Notes: generated from the sequence alone by a model not told the origin. A stretch of DNA of 64,000 bases from Erysipelotrichaceae bacterium NK3D112 (GCA_000701725.1 JNJQ01000004.1:1-64000); one strand, 5' to 3'. Positions 7,352-17,247 are shown, numbered from the stretch's first letter. Numbers and translations are program-made.

Positions 7352-7376
7352 TCCTTTCTGAACATTGAATTTTATG

Positions 7377-7417
7377 GAAACCGGTCTGTTTGTTAATGAC
7401 AGACCGGTTTCTTTTTT
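7377..7417 (+). terminator. Terminator of the EIIB-ROK/STAS operon
   Basis: GAAACCGGTCTGT (7377-7389) pairs perfectly with ACAGACCGGTTTC (7399-7411), followed by six Ts. Confidence 0.9.
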
Positions 7418-7481
7418 ATACAATTAAAAGTGCTTTTTCCTGGTTTTTCCAAGGGGAAAAATCACGATATAAGGGGGTTAT

Positions 7482-8858
7482 ATGTTAGAAAAGCTCTTTC
7501 ATCTGAAGGAGAACGGAACCAATGTGCAGACTGAACTGATTGCCGGTCTGACAACATTTGTGACCATGGTTTATATTCTGGCCCTGAATCCGTCCATCCT
7601 GTGCGCTGCGCCCGGTCTGGAAAATGCCGGCGGCTCTGTTCTGTTTGCAACTGCGGTGTCTTCCGCGATTGCCTGCTTCTGCATGGCGGCGTTCTCAAAC
7701 AAGCCGTTCGCACTGTCTGCCGGTCTCGGCCTGAATGCCTATTTCGCCTACACCGTATGCGGTGCCATGGGCTACAGCTGGAAAGTCGCGCTGACCGCCG
7801 TATTCGCGGAAGGTGTCATCTTTATCATCATGTCTCTGACCAATGTGCGTGAAGCGATCTTCAACGCCATTCCAAAGAGCCTCAAGACAGCCGTTTCCGT
7901 CGGTATCGGATTCTTCATCACCTTCATCGGTCTGCAGAATGCGCATGTGATCGTTGACGGCTCCACACTGGTTTCCCTGTATTCCATCAAGGGTGCCCTT
8001 GCCAACGGCACATTCTTCACCGAAGGCATCACCGTTGTTCTGGCTCTGATCGGCACACTGATCATGGCGTTCATGCTGATCAAGGGTGTCAAGGGCTATA
8101 TGCTCTTCGGCATTCTGATCACATGGGTTCTCGGCATCATCTGCCAGCTGTGCGGACTGTATGTTCCCAATCCGGAGATGGGTTTCTATTCCCTGATCCC
8201 GACAAGCTTCTTCGCGATGCCGGATCTCTCCGTGAATATGATCGGCCAGTTCGATTTCAGCTTCATCACAACCCACACACTTGACTTCATCGTCATCCTG
8301 TTCGCATTCCTGTTTGTCGATGTGTTCGACACACTGGGAACCGTGATCGGCTGTGCAGCCAAGGCTGACATGCTGGATGAAGAGGGCAAGCTGCCCGGCA
8401 TCAAGGGCGTACTGCTCGCGGATGCGGTCGGCACAACCGTCGGCGCATTCCTGGGAACTTCCACCATCACCACATTCGTGGAATCCTCCTCCGGTATCAC
8501 CGAAGGCGGCAGAACCGGTCTGACCGCGGTTGTCACCGGCTTCCTGTTCCTGGTTTCCCTGATCCTGGCTCCGCTGTTCCTGACAATCCCGTCCTTTGCG
8601 ACAGCACCGGCGCTGATCGTTGTCGGATTCCTGATGATGCAGCAGGTTGCCAACATCAACTGGAACGATATGACTGAAGCAATTCCGTGCTTCCTTGCCA
8701 TTACCATGATGGGCTTTGCATATTCCATTTCCGACGGTATCGCTTTCGGCATCATCTCCTATGTGCTGCTTGGACTTGCCACCGGAAAGACAGAGAAGCT
8801 CTCACCGCTCATGTATGTGCTGGCGGTGCTCTTCGTACTCAAATATATTCTGATCTGA
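7482..8858 (+). CDS. NCS2-type purine (hypoxanthine/guanine/adenine) permease
   Basis: This 458-residue polytopic membrane protein imports purine bases with protons. The start MLEKLFHLKENGTNVQTE and the block GLTTFVTMVYILALNP are typical of the AzgA/PbuG branch of the family. Further marks are AGLGLNAYFAY, the FVDVFDTLGTVIG helix and the GTSTITTFVESSSGI loop. About 12 to 14 hydrophobic segments are visible. The ribosome binding site AAGGGGGT precedes the ATG. No purine riboswitch is visible in the short upstream gap. It is a single-gene unit between two terminators. The exact base specificity cannot be read from the sequence. Confidence 0.88.
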   Translation: MLEKLFHLKENGTNVQTELIAGLTTFVTMVYILALNPSILCAAPGLENAGGSVLFATAVSSAIACFCMAAFSNKPFALSAGLGLNAYFAYTVCGAMGYSWKVALTAVFAEGVIFIIMSLTNVREAIFNAIPKSLKTAVSVGIGFFITFIGLQNAHVIVDGSTLVSLYSIKGALANGTFFTEGITVVLALIGTLIMAFMLIKGVKGYMLFGILITWVLGIICQLCGLYVPNPEMGFYSLIPTSFFAMPDLSVNMIGQFDFSFITTHTLDFIVILFAFLFVDVFDTLGTVIGCAAKADMLDEEGKLPGIKGVLLADAVGTTVGAFLGTSTITTFVESSSGITEGGRTGLTAVVTGFLFLVSLILAPLFLTIPSFATAPALIVVGFLMMQQVANINWNDMTEAIPCFLAITMMGFAYSISDGIAFGIISYVLLGLATGKTEKLSPLMYVLAVLFVLKYILI

Positions 8859-8865
8859 TTCAAGT

Positions 8866-8894
8866 GACCGGCATGCGCCGGTCTTTCTTTTTTT
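8866..8894 (+). terminator. Terminator after the purine permease
   Basis: GACCGGC-ATGC-GCCGGTC is followed by a T-rich tract. The tract overlaps the -35 box of the next promoter. Confidence 0.85.
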
Positions 8895-8920
8895 AACAAT
8901 ATCGCTCTCTATGGTAGAAT
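8893..8920 (+). promoter_or_regulatory. Promoter of the oxidase-like/alaX operon
   Basis: TTAACA (8893-8898) and TAGAAT (8915-8920) are spaced by 16 bases. The promoter is partly embedded in the upstream terminator's T-tract. Confidence 0.55.
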
Positions 8921-8945
8921 ACGGAGGTTGAATGGAGGAATATTT

Positions 8946-9419
8946 ATGTTCCGTGAACTGGTCCGTTTCAAACAGGCATTAAGCAAAGAGGAATGCGTTG
9001 AAATACTGAAAGAGACAAAAAGAGGTGTGCTTTGTGTCAATGGGGATGAGGGCTATCCCTATGGCATGCCCATCAATCATTATTACCGTGAATGCGACGG
9101 GAAGATCTATTTCCATGGCGGCATGCAGGGACATAAGATCGACGCGCTGAAGAAGGATGACAAAGTCAGCTTCTGCGTTTATTCCGATCCCATCGATGTC
9201 GAAAACGCCTGGTACAAGGATTTCAAAAGCGTGATCATCTTCGGAAGGGCAAAGCCGGTTGATCATGAGACGATGCTTGAGATCTCGCGTGAGCTCTCCT
9301 ATAAGTTCACCGATGATGAGAAATATATTGAAAAGGAGCTGCGCACCAGCGGTCCGCGCACCCTGGCATTTGCCATTGAGATTGAGCACATCAGCGGCAA
9401 GCTTGTGCATGAGAGGTAG
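8946..9419 (+). CDS. Pyridoxamine 5'-phosphate oxidase-family (NimA-like) flavoprotein
   Basis: This 157-residue protein has the split-barrel FMN-binding fold. The layout KRGVLCVNGDEGYPYGMPINHYY, KIYFHGGMQGHKIDAL and KVSFCVYS is typical of the nitroimidazole-resistance (Nim)-like branch. These proteins bind flavin or heme, and some reduce nitro-compounds; the physiological substrate is usually unknown. The ATG at 8946 follows GGAGGA, better than an in-frame TTG at 8928. The alaX start lies six bases after its stop, so the two form an operon. Confidence 0.8.
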   Translation: MFRELVRFKQALSKEECVEILKETKRGVLCVNGDEGYPYGMPINHYYRECDGKIYFHGGMQGHKIDALKKDDKVSFCVYSDPIDVENAWYKDFKSVIIFGRAKPVDHETMLEISRELSYKFTDDEKYIEKELRTSGPRTLAFAIEIEHISGKLVHER

Positions 9420-9424
9420 GAAAG

Positions 9425-10579
9425 ATGGCTGATTTCAAAGAATTGTATGATCTTGATCCGTACAGAAAAGAATTCGACGCGGCGGTTGTATCATGTACGG
9501 AACATCACGGCACCTATGAAGTGATCCTCGACCAGACCGCATTCTATCCCGAAGGCGGCGGCCAGCCGGCGGATCATGGCACTCTCAATAACGTGAATGT
9601 TCTGGATGTTCATGAAAAAGCGCAGGGGATCATCCATACCTGTGACGCTCCGCTGACTCCGGGAGAGAAAGTCCATGGCACGATCGACTGGGACAGACGC
9701 TTTGATTTCATGCAGAATCACAGCGGCGAACATATCGTTTCCGGCCTGATTCATAAAATGACCGGCTTTGACAATGTCGGCTTCCATATGGGCGAAGTGA
9801 TCCAGATTGATTTCTCCGGACCGCTAACGGAAGATCAGATGCGTGAAATTGAAATTCAGGCCAACCGCATCGTCATGCGCAATGAGCCGGTCAAAGCGCT
9901 GTTTCCTTCTTCTGAAGAACTGGAAACCATCGATTTCCGCTCGAAAAAGGAACTGAGCGGGATTGTCCGCCTGATTGAAATCGAGGATGCGGATTTATGC
10001 GCATGCTGCGGAACCCATGTGCGCAATACCGGCGAGATCGGTCTGATCAAGCTGCTGTCCATGCAGAAACACAAAAAGGGCGTGCGCATTGAAATGCTCT
10101 CCGGCATGCGGGCATTCAGATATGTGCAGAAGGCAATGAGCGAAAACCACAAAGTCTCGGTTGCCTTAAGCGCAAAGGAGCTTGAAACCTCCGACGCGGT
10201 GAATGCACTTTTGAAAACATCGGAACTCAAGGATGTCAGAATCCGCGAAGTATCGGAAAGCCTGCTGAAATACAGACTGAATGAATATGAATCCGGACAG
10301 AAGCTGATCATCGACTTTGAGGATGATCTTGACCGCAACGTACTGCGAAGACACGGCAATGATCTGGCTGAAAAAGCCGAAACCGCCGCCGTGATCAGCG
10401 GGGATGAGACCAAATGGAATTACTTCATCATCTCCAAAACGGTCAATTTAAAAGACAAAGCGAAACTGATCAATGAAGCACTGAACGGCAGGGGAGGCGG
10501 CAGCGCGGAAATGATCCAGGGCAGCTTCGCCGGCGAAAAAGAAAAGATTGAAACAGAACTGAAGAGAATTCTCGGCTGA
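9425..10579 (+). CDS. AlaX-like alanyl-tRNA editing protein (long form, DHHA1 tail)
   Basis: This 384-residue free-standing editing protein is expected to hydrolyse Ser or Gly mischarged onto tRNA-Ala. The AlaRS-like editing core (about 1-240) holds the zinc ligands H99 and H103 in HSGEH and C194/H198 in CCGTH, plus the YPEGGGQPAD motif. The C-terminal half (about 250-384) resembles the DHHA1 domain, with RGGGSAEMIQGSF near the end. The protein lacks the AlaRS aminoacylation domain, as expected for AlaX type II. Its 3' end contains the left arm of its own terminator, whose T-tract was split by the IS66 insertion. Confidence 0.88.
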   Translation: MADFKELYDLDPYRKEFDAAVVSCTEHHGTYEVILDQTAFYPEGGGQPADHGTLNNVNVLDVHEKAQGIIHTCDAPLTPGEKVHGTIDWDRRFDFMQNHSGEHIVSGLIHKMTGFDNVGFHMGEVIQIDFSGPLTEDQMREIEIQANRIVMRNEPVKALFPSSEELETIDFRSKKELSGIVRLIEIEDADLCACCGTHVRNTGEIGLIKLLSMQKHKKGVRIEMLSGMRAFRYVQKAMSENHKVSVALSAKELETSDAVNALLKTSELKDVRIREVSESLLKYRLNEYESGQKLIIDFEDDLDRNVLRRHGNDLAEKAETAAVISGDETKWNYFIISKTVNLKDKAKLINEALNGRGGGSAEMIQGSFAGEKEKIETELKRILG

Positions 10580-10592
10580 GATCTCTTCAGTT
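10557..10592 (+). terminator. alaX terminator stem, T-tract displaced by IS66
   Basis: AACTGAAGAGA (10557-10567) and TCTCTTCAGTT (10582-10592) form a perfect 11-bp stem. In the pre-insertion sequence a run of Ts followed; these now lie at 12505-12510, beyond the IS66 element. Confidence 0.8.
10585..10592 (+). repeat. Left target-site duplication of IS66 element
   Basis: CTTCAGTT is repeated exactly at 12499-12506. Eight bases is the standard IS66 duplication length. Confidence 0.95.
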
Positions 10593-10609
10593 GTTACTGT
10601 TCAGACGGT
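10593..10609 (+). repeat. Left terminal inverted repeat of IS66 element
   Basis: GTTACTGTTCAGACGGT is identical to the reverse complement of 12482-12498. Confidence 0.95.
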
Positions 10610-10627
10610 ATAAAGGCTTCCTGAGAA

Positions 10628-12256
10628 CTAACGTGTTCTCGAGAAGCCTTCTTTCATCATCTGATAGATGTTAATACCTTTCTGGTCAGCAGTCTTTATC
10701 AGGCTTAGGACATCGCAGTATGTTTCTGTGGATTCTGAACTTCTGAATGATATTACCGCCTTGGATTTTCTCTTGCATTGCCGTAACAGACGTTCGCTCA
10801 GATTGTTATCGTATTCCAACTCTGTCTCTGATGTCAGAAACGCCAGCGTTTCATTGCGGTATGCTTTCAGCCGTTTTGCCAGATTAAAGCCTTCCCGGTA
10901 ATACTTTACCGGCGGATGCAGTCTGTATTCTTTTTCTGCTGTATCCAGTATTTCATCGTACGTCTGAATCAGCACCTCCCGTTCATCCTCTGTTATGTTT
11001 TTCTCTTTATACCTGTGTATGATCCACTGCAGGTGCTTTTTCATCCTGGAGTTCCATGTCAGCTCCGGCTCATTATCTATACTGTCCTGACAATATCGTA
11101 TGATGTGAGCCAGACACTCCTGGTGTTCTTTGAAAGAAAACTCCTCATTGTAATAACTTCTGTCATGATCGTGGATCACTGCGTTCACATAGTTCTTCAG
11201 CGGTGTCGCTTTGATTCCTTCTACGCCCTTTACTTTCGAGAGTGTATATACGGCATCCCTGTCATTCGCTGTTACATAGATATTCCATTTCTCTCCGTTG
11301 ATTCGGATTCCTGTGGCGTCGCTGTGCAGCACCGGTGAGCACATCAGCCTGTGTATGATCTCTTTCCTGTCTTCTTCTGTCTTGTCTTTTAATTCTTTGG
11401 GTAGTCCGGCTATCATTCCGGTCGAAATGTTCAGCCTGTTATCTGTCAGGCTCCGGATCAGTTCCGCTGTTTTCCTGATGGATACGTTGCAGTATGAAGG
11501 CAATAAACAACAAAGTGCCTTGATCCCTTCACCGTAATTCACTTCATTTACGGCATTCGCAGGAAAGGCACTGTAAATAATCTGCTTCGTTTGTTTATTG
11601 CGGTATGCGTGCGCTTCGTACTGCACACAGCTGATTTCCATATGTGCATCAATAACCTGACGCACTCTCTTTATCTCCATTTCTTCCCAGTCTTCCGGAT
11701 TCTCAGTCACTTCCTGAGGCACCAGTTTAATCACTGGTTCTGTCGGCTCCATCGGCCTGCGCAAGGATCCCTTGTGTCCTTTCTGTCCGCCCGGCAGCCG
11801 TCCGCTTTTCTCTCTGCTGTTGGATATCTTTTTATGATTCTCATCTTTACTGGACGGAATGGATGAATTTGTATAATCACGGTTCAGCTGCGCGCTCATT
11901 TTTTTAATCGTTCCTTCCAGATCATTGATCTGTCTGCGCAGTTCATCTATCAGATTTTTATACTCATCCAGCATCCCTTCATATTCTTTTATGGCATCCT
12001 GAAGTTCTGAGTCCTTTTCGGAGATAATCCTTCTGAGCCGGGCATTTTCCGTAATATTCTTATTGTTGTTTTCAGACATCCTTTTATAGGAACTTTCTGA
12101 CATTGACAGCTTGTTCTGCAGCTTTTTGATTTCCTTCTCATATTTGGCTTTAAGAGATTCAAAAGCTTTGCCGGATTCGTAGTATTCCAGTTTTCTCTCA
12201 AGCCGGTAATAATCACCGCGAAGAATGTCATATTTTACTTCAAGTTCTGTTCTCAT
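10628..12256 (-). CDS. IS66-family transposase (TnpC type)
   Basis: This 542-residue transposase has a long charged coiled coil (about 1-130), a PGGQKGHKG linker motif (about 155-163) and a DDE catalytic region. Visible motifs are SPVLHSDATGIRI, AVIHDHDRSYY and the C-terminal YDNNLSERLLR, the IS66 signature N-N-x-x-E-R. The gene is intact and lies between perfect inverted repeats. The stop codon lies inside the terminal hairpin. No obvious ribosome binding site precedes the ATG. Confidence 0.95.
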   Translation of the reverse strand: MRTELEVKYDILRGDYYRLERKLEYYESGKAFESLKAKYEKEIKKLQNKLSMSESSYKRMSENNNKNITENARLRRIISEKDSELQDAIKEYEGMLDEYKNLIDELRRQINDLEGTIKKMSAQLNRDYTNSSIPSSKDENHKKISNSREKSGRLPGGQKGHKGSLRRPMEPTEPVIKLVPQEVTENPEDWEEMEIKRVRQVIDAHMEISCVQYEAHAYRNKQTKQIIYSAFPANAVNEVNYGEGIKALCCLLPSYCNVSIRKTAELIRSLTDNRLNISTGMIAGLPKELKDKTEEDRKEIIHRLMCSPVLHSDATGIRINGEKWNIYVTANDRDAVYTLSKVKGVEGIKATPLKNYVNAVIHDHDRSYYNEEFSFKEHQECLAHIIRYCQDSIDNEPELTWNSRMKKHLQWIIHRYKEKNITEDEREVLIQTYDEILDTAEKEYRLHPPVKYYREGFNLAKRLKAYRNETLAFLTSETELEYDNNLSERLLRQCKRKSKAVISFRSSESTETYCDVLSLIKTADQKGINIYQMMKEGFSRTR

Positions 12257-12481
12257 ACCTTACAAATACAGGAGATAATCAGTGCTGTCAAATGTGGAGA
12301 AAAATCATCCGGAACACGGTTGAAACGGGCTTTCCCACATACTGGCCGAATCAAAAAAGCACGGGTTCTTCAGTTGCCCACAAACTATTGGATCTGAACC
12401 TGTATTTTTATATCGTTTTTCGCTTCGATTCCCTCAAAATGGATTCCAAAATTTTTTCATTTTGTGGAAAACTATTTTTTA

Positions 12482-12498
12482 ACCGTCTGAACAGTAAC
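12482..12498 (-). repeat. Right terminal inverted repeat of IS66 element
   Basis: ACCGTCTGAACAGTAAC is the exact reverse complement of the left end. Confidence 0.95.
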
Positions 12499-12506
12499 CT
12501 TCAGTT
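12499..12506 (+). repeat. Right target-site duplication of IS66 element
   Basis: CTTCAGTT matches 10585-10592. It continues directly into the displaced T-tract of the alaX terminator. Confidence 0.95.
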
Positions 12507-12528
12507 TTTTACGTGCCCTAAACAACAA

Positions 12529-12557
12529 TTGAAATCAATATCGTTTCAAGGGATAAT
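12529..12557 (+). promoter_or_regulatory. GH1 promoter with overlapping palindrome
   Basis: TTGAAA (12529-12534) and GATAAT (12552-12557) are 17 bases apart. TTGAAA also forms an inverted repeat with TTTCAA (12544-12549), a plausible operator covering the -35 box and spacer. The IS66 element ends 31 bases upstream, leaving the promoter intact. Confidence 0.6.
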
Positions 12558-12594
12558 GAATATGTAACATGCAACAATGACACACAATTCATAG

Positions 12595-14022
<1,428 letters not shown>

Positions 14023-14033
14023 TCATTCACACC

Positions 14034-14063
14034 AATCCTCCGGAAACGGGGGATTTTCTTTTT
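14034..14063 (+). terminator. Terminator after GH1 gene
   Basis: AATCCTCC pairs with GGGGGATT (one G-U pair) and is followed by TTTCTTTTT. Confidence 0.8.
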
Positions 14064-14094
14064 ACGCAAAGTTCTGTATTTCTGATTTTTAATG

Positions 14095-14103
14095 TGGCAT
14101 AAT
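14095..14103 (+). promoter_or_regulatory. Extended -10 box giving a leaderless MATE transcript
   Basis: TG-G-CATAAT ends seven bases before the ATG at 14111, so transcription should begin at or next to the start codon. No ribosome binding site is present. Confidence 0.5.
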
Positions 14104-14110
14104 ACAGCCC

Positions 14111-15469
14111 ATGAGCACAGAAAGAAAAGAAAACAAGATGGGCGTCATGCCCGTGAAAAAACTGATTGTCACCATGTCGCTGCCGATGATGGTATCGATG
14201 CTGGTGCAGGCCCTCTATAACGTCGTTGACTCGATCTATGTCGCAAGACTTTCCGAAAGCGCCCTGACCGCGGTCACTCTGGCATTTCCTTTGCAGAATC
14301 TGATGATCGCGCTTGGTTCAGGCACAGGCGTCGGTATCAATGCCTTACTATCCAGATCGCTTGGCGCAAAGCGCTTTGAGCGCTCGGACGCGGCTGCCAA
14401 CACAGGTCTTCTGCTGACCTTCCTCAATGCGGTGCTGTTTCTGTTCATCGGTCTCTTTGCGGCTGACGCGTTCATCCGCACCCAGACGGATGTGAGTGAA
14501 ATCATCGGCCATGGCAGCACCTATCTGCGCATTGTCACTTGCTTCTCCGTTGGCATCTTCTTTCAGATGACATTTGAAAGACTGCTGCAGTCGACCGGTC
14601 TGACCGTATATTCTATGATTTCCCAGGCGGCAGGGGCGATCATCAATATCATCCTTGATCCGATTCTGATCTTCGGTATGTTCGGCCTTCCCGCATTCGG
14701 CGTGGCCGGTGCCGCCTATGCGACCATCGCGGGACAGATAATTGCGGCAGTGCTCGGACTGATCATGAATCTGAAATTCAACAAAGAGATTCATTTCTCC
14801 TTCGCGAAGATTCTGCACCCGCAGCCTGAGATCGTCGGCCGGATCTATGCGGTGGGTGTGCCGTCCATACTGATGATGTCAATCGGTTCGGTGATGACAT
14901 ATCTGATGAACCGCATCCTGATTGCCTTCTCCACAACCGCGACGGCTGTCTTCGGTGTGTATTTCAAACTGCAGAGCTTCTTCTTCATGCCGGTGTTCGG
15001 TCTCAATAACGGACTGATCCCGGTGCTGGCTTACAACTATGGCGCCCGTTCAAAACCGCGTATCGATGAAGCTTTGAAATTCTCGGTCATGGTGGCGGCG
15101 CTGATCATGTGCACGGGAACCCTGATCATGAACCTGTTCCCTTCACAGCTGCTTGGCTTCTTCAATGCCTCGGAAGATATGCTTGCCATCGGTGTTCCCG
15201 CCCTGCATATCATTTCCGTCCATTTCCCGATCGCGGCGGTTTGTATTGTGCTTGGCAGTGTGTTCCAGGCTTTTTCACAAAGCATCTATTCCCTGATTAT
15301 CTCCATAGGCAGACAGCTGGTCATTCTCATACCGGCCGCATGGCTGCTTGCGCAAAGCGGCAATGTGAACAATGTCTGGTGGTGCTTCCTGATCGCCGAG
15401 TCCGCATCCCTGATGCTTTCCGTCATCTTCTTCCGGAAGATCTACCGCGAACATGTCATGACCCTCTGA
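14111..15469 (+). CDS. MATE-family multidrug/cation efflux pump
   Basis: This 452-residue membrane protein has about 12 transmembrane helices and exports drugs or metabolites with a cation gradient. It shows the two-fold MATE repeat, with PMMVSMLVQALYNVVDSIYVAR in the first half and PSILMMSIGSVMTYLMNRILIAF in the second. The hydrophilic start (MSTERKENKMGVMPVKK) has no ribosome binding site. A -10 box ends seven bases before the ATG, suggesting a leaderless message. It is monocistronic with its own terminator. Substrate is unknown. Confidence 0.88.
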   Translation: MSTERKENKMGVMPVKKLIVTMSLPMMVSMLVQALYNVVDSIYVARLSESALTAVTLAFPLQNLMIALGSGTGVGINALLSRSLGAKRFERSDAAANTGLLLTFLNAVLFLFIGLFAADAFIRTQTDVSEIIGHGSTYLRIVTCFSVGIFFQMTFERLLQSTGLTVYSMISQAAGAIINIILDPILIFGMFGLPAFGVAGAAYATIAGQIIAAVLGLIMNLKFNKEIHFSFAKILHPQPEIVGRIYAVGVPSILMMSIGSVMTYLMNRILIAFSTTATAVFGVYFKLQSFFFMPVFGLNNGLIPVLAYNYGARSKPRIDEALKFSVMVAALIMCTGTLIMNLFPSQLLGFFNASEDMLAIGVPALHIISVHFPIAAVCIVLGSVFQAFSQSIYSLIISIGRQLVILIPAAWLLAQSGNVNNVWWCFLIAESASLMLSVIFFRKIYREHVMTL

Positions 15470-15484
15470 GTTTCATCAACCTGA

Positions 15485-15512
15485 AGATCCGCAAAAGCGC
15501 GGGTCTTTTTTC
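15485..15512 (+). terminator. Terminator after MATE gene
   Basis: AGATCCGC pairs with GCGGGTCT, followed by a T-run. Confidence 0.8.
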
Positions 15513-15583
15513 AGTTAGAACCGTAAGCAGGTTATGACCGGGCAGGTTTTATCTGCTATGATGATCAAAAGGGGAATAAACAA

Positions 15584-16801
15584 ATGAAGTATAAGTATCT
15601 GACTCTGAAGTACGCACTGGTCAATGCGGCCTTCATGTTCATGGTCTGCGCAACCGTGGGCTATTCTTACAATTTCCTCTCCCAGAGCGGACTTGCGGAC
15701 GGCACCGTCGGTATCATCATCACCGCGGTCAGCCTGTGCGGTCTGATCGGCCAGACGCTTTCCGGCGGAATCATCGACAAATCCGAAAAGCTGGATGAGC
15801 AGACATTCATTTCCGGCTCATTGCTGATCGTGCTGGTGCTGGCAGTGCTTCTTGCCATTGTTCCGGCAGGCAGCGTGCTCATGGTTATCGTGACAGTCAT
15901 CTGCTTCACATTCGCCTCCATCGGCATGCCGTTCCTCAATTCAATGGCATTCATCTATGAAAAAGACGGCCAGTCCATCAACTACGGTCTTTGCAGAGGC
16001 ATCGGTTCCGTCGCATGGGCACTTGGCTCAAGCCTGATCGGCCAGTTATGGGCAATGGCGGGCAGAACCGTTCTGCCCTGGTATGTGGCAGGATTCGCAG
16101 CGCTGAGTTTTATCCTGGTGCGCTTGATGCCCAAGCCTTCCGCAGCAGCAGTCAAAGCTGCCGAATCGGCGGAGAAGGCACAGGAAAAACCGCAGGATCT
16201 TTCCTACGGCGCCTTCTTCTCCAAATACAGAAAGGTTCTGATCATTGTTCTGGCCATGATCTGCATGTACTTCTGCCATATGCTGATCAACACTTATATC
16301 GCCAAGGTTATCGCCAATATGATGGGTGATGCCGCCAACACGGCCGGCGCGGTGGAATCCGTGCAGGGCACCGCATTGTTCATCGCGGCCATGGCGGAAA
16401 TGCCGACCATGTTCCTGTTCTCCAAGATCATTGAAAAGGTTGGTCTGCACAAAGTCATGATCATCGCTTCCATCATCTACTCGATCAAGCACCTGCTCAC
16501 ATGGATGTGCCCGAATGTGTATCTCTTCTATGCCATCATGGCATTGCAGATGCTGTCGTACGCAGCCCTGGTTCCGGCCTGTGTCTACTTTGCCAATGAG
16601 TCGGTTGAGGAAAAGGACCGCAACAAATCCCAGGCCATCTTCGGCGCAACCATGACGGTCGGAACCCTGCTTGCCTCACTGGTGGGCGGACAGCTCTTCC
16701 AGTATATGAGCGTCACCCCGGTTATCTTCATCGGTGTTGTCGTTTCCATCATCGGTACCGTATTGATGATCATCGGCATCAAAGCCGTTGAAGCAAAATA
16801 A
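15584..16801 (+). CDS. MFS transporter
   Basis: This 405-residue protein has 12 predicted membrane helices in two six-helix halves joined by a charged loop (about 185-210). The layout, with AFMFMVCATVGYSYNFLSQSG at the start and GMPFLNSMAFIYEKDG in the middle, resembles the LacY/nucleoside-like branch of the major facilitator superfamily. It probably carries out sugar or small-molecule:H+ symport. The ribosome binding site AAGGGGA precedes the ATG. It lies between GH1/MATE genes and DUF4186 with terminators on both sides. The substrate cannot be assigned. Confidence 0.8.
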   Translation: MKYKYLTLKYALVNAAFMFMVCATVGYSYNFLSQSGLADGTVGIIITAVSLCGLIGQTLSGGIIDKSEKLDEQTFISGSLLIVLVLAVLLAIVPAGSVLMVIVTVICFTFASIGMPFLNSMAFIYEKDGQSINYGLCRGIGSVAWALGSSLIGQLWAMAGRTVLPWYVAGFAALSFILVRLMPKPSAAAVKAAESAEKAQEKPQDLSYGAFFSKYRKVLIIVLAMICMYFCHMLINTYIAKVIANMMGDAANTAGAVESVQGTALFIAAMAEMPTMFLFSKIIEKVGLHKVMIIASIIYSIKHLLTWMCPNVYLFYAIMALQMLSYAALVPACVYFANESVEEKDRNKSQAIFGATMTVGTLLASLVGGQLFQYMSVTPVIFIGVVVSIIGTVLMIIGIKAVEAK

Positions 16802-16812
16802 TATGATCCATG

Positions 16813-16838
16813 CCGCATCGCAATGATGCGGTTTTTCT
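16813..16838 (+). terminator. Terminator after MFS gene
   Basis: CCGCATC pairs with GATGCGG, followed by TTTTTC. Confidence 0.8.
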
Positions 16839-16845
16839 TTTGCGG

Positions 16846-16854
16846 TGGGATAAT
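16846..16854 (+). promoter_or_regulatory. Extended -10 box giving a leaderless DUF4186 transcript
   Basis: TG-G-GATAAT ends six bases before the ATG at 16861. No ribosome binding site lies between. Confidence 0.5.
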
Positions 16855-16860
16855 GGATTC

Positions 16861-17220
16861 ATGACTGATACCAGAGCCATTCTGAAAAGACTGGAGCGTT
16901 CAAAATTCCGTTCCTCCTTCCATCTGAAACAGAAGGACATTGATTATATCCATGCAAAGGGGATGGATACGATCATGGACCATTGCGATGATTTCATCCG
17001 CGCAAGACTTGCGCCGTCAAATCTTCCCAATGACGGAAAGCAGACACCGATGAAAGGCCATCCCGTCTTCATTGCCCAGCATGCCACGGCGTGCTGCTGC
17101 AGAGGGTGTCTTTCCAAATGGTACGGCATTGACAAAAACCGCGATCTCAGTGAAACCGAGATCCGCAATATCGAACGCATCATCGGCGCCTGGATCACAA
17201 AGGAAATGGAAAACCGATAA
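16861..17220 (+). CDS. DUF4186 family protein
   Basis: This 119-residue protein matches DUF4186 in its core blocks: LERSKFRSSFHL near the start, RLAPSNLPNDGKQTPMKGHPVF, and the Cys cluster ATACCCRGCLSKWY. The function is unknown. The clustered Cys/His residues (HPVF, QHATACCCRGC) suggest metal binding. The ATG at 16861 is chosen because the homologous region begins here, and because a -10 box (GATAAT) ends six bases upstream, which implies a leaderless message. It is monocistronic. Confidence 0.8.
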   Translation: MTDTRAILKRLERSKFRSSFHLKQKDIDYIHAKGMDTIMDHCDDFIRARLAPSNLPNDGKQTPMKGHPVFIAQHATACCCRGCLSKWYGIDKNRDLSETEIRNIERIIGAWITKEMENR

Positions 17221-17225
17221 AAAAA

Positions 17226-17247
17226 CGAAGACGTGTTATCGTCTTCG
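17226..17247 (-). terminator. Terminator of the leftward thr operon
   Basis: CGAAGACG and CGTCTTCG form an 8-bp stem. On the minus strand it is followed by six Ts (plus-strand AAAAAA at 17220-17225). It overlaps the end of the 128-residue ORF. Confidence 0.8.

Larger units (their letters stand above)
10593..12498 (-). mobile_element. IS66-family insertion sequence (1,906 bp, intact)
   Basis: Perfect 17-bp terminal inverted repeats GTTACTGTTCAGACGGT lie at 10593-10609 and, reversed, at 12482-12498, flanked by an exact 8-bp duplication. The element carries only the large transposase gene and no tnpA/tnpB, like the ISBst12 subgroup. A hairpin (AAGGCTTC with GAAGCCTT, 10614-10651) closes the transposase 3' end. 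Positions 12257-12481 form the untranslated leader and hold no gene. The perfect ends and duplication point to a recent insertion. Confidence 0.95.

Noticed and set aside
7418-7481. Purine riboswitch before the NCS2 permease
   Set aside because: The gap after the upstream terminator is about 64 bases and shows none of the conserved purine-aptamer core.
7482-8858. Purine permease as a fifth member of the EIIB-ROK/STAS operon
   Set aside because: A perfect 13-bp terminator stem with a T-tract (7377-7417) separates it from the upstream genes.
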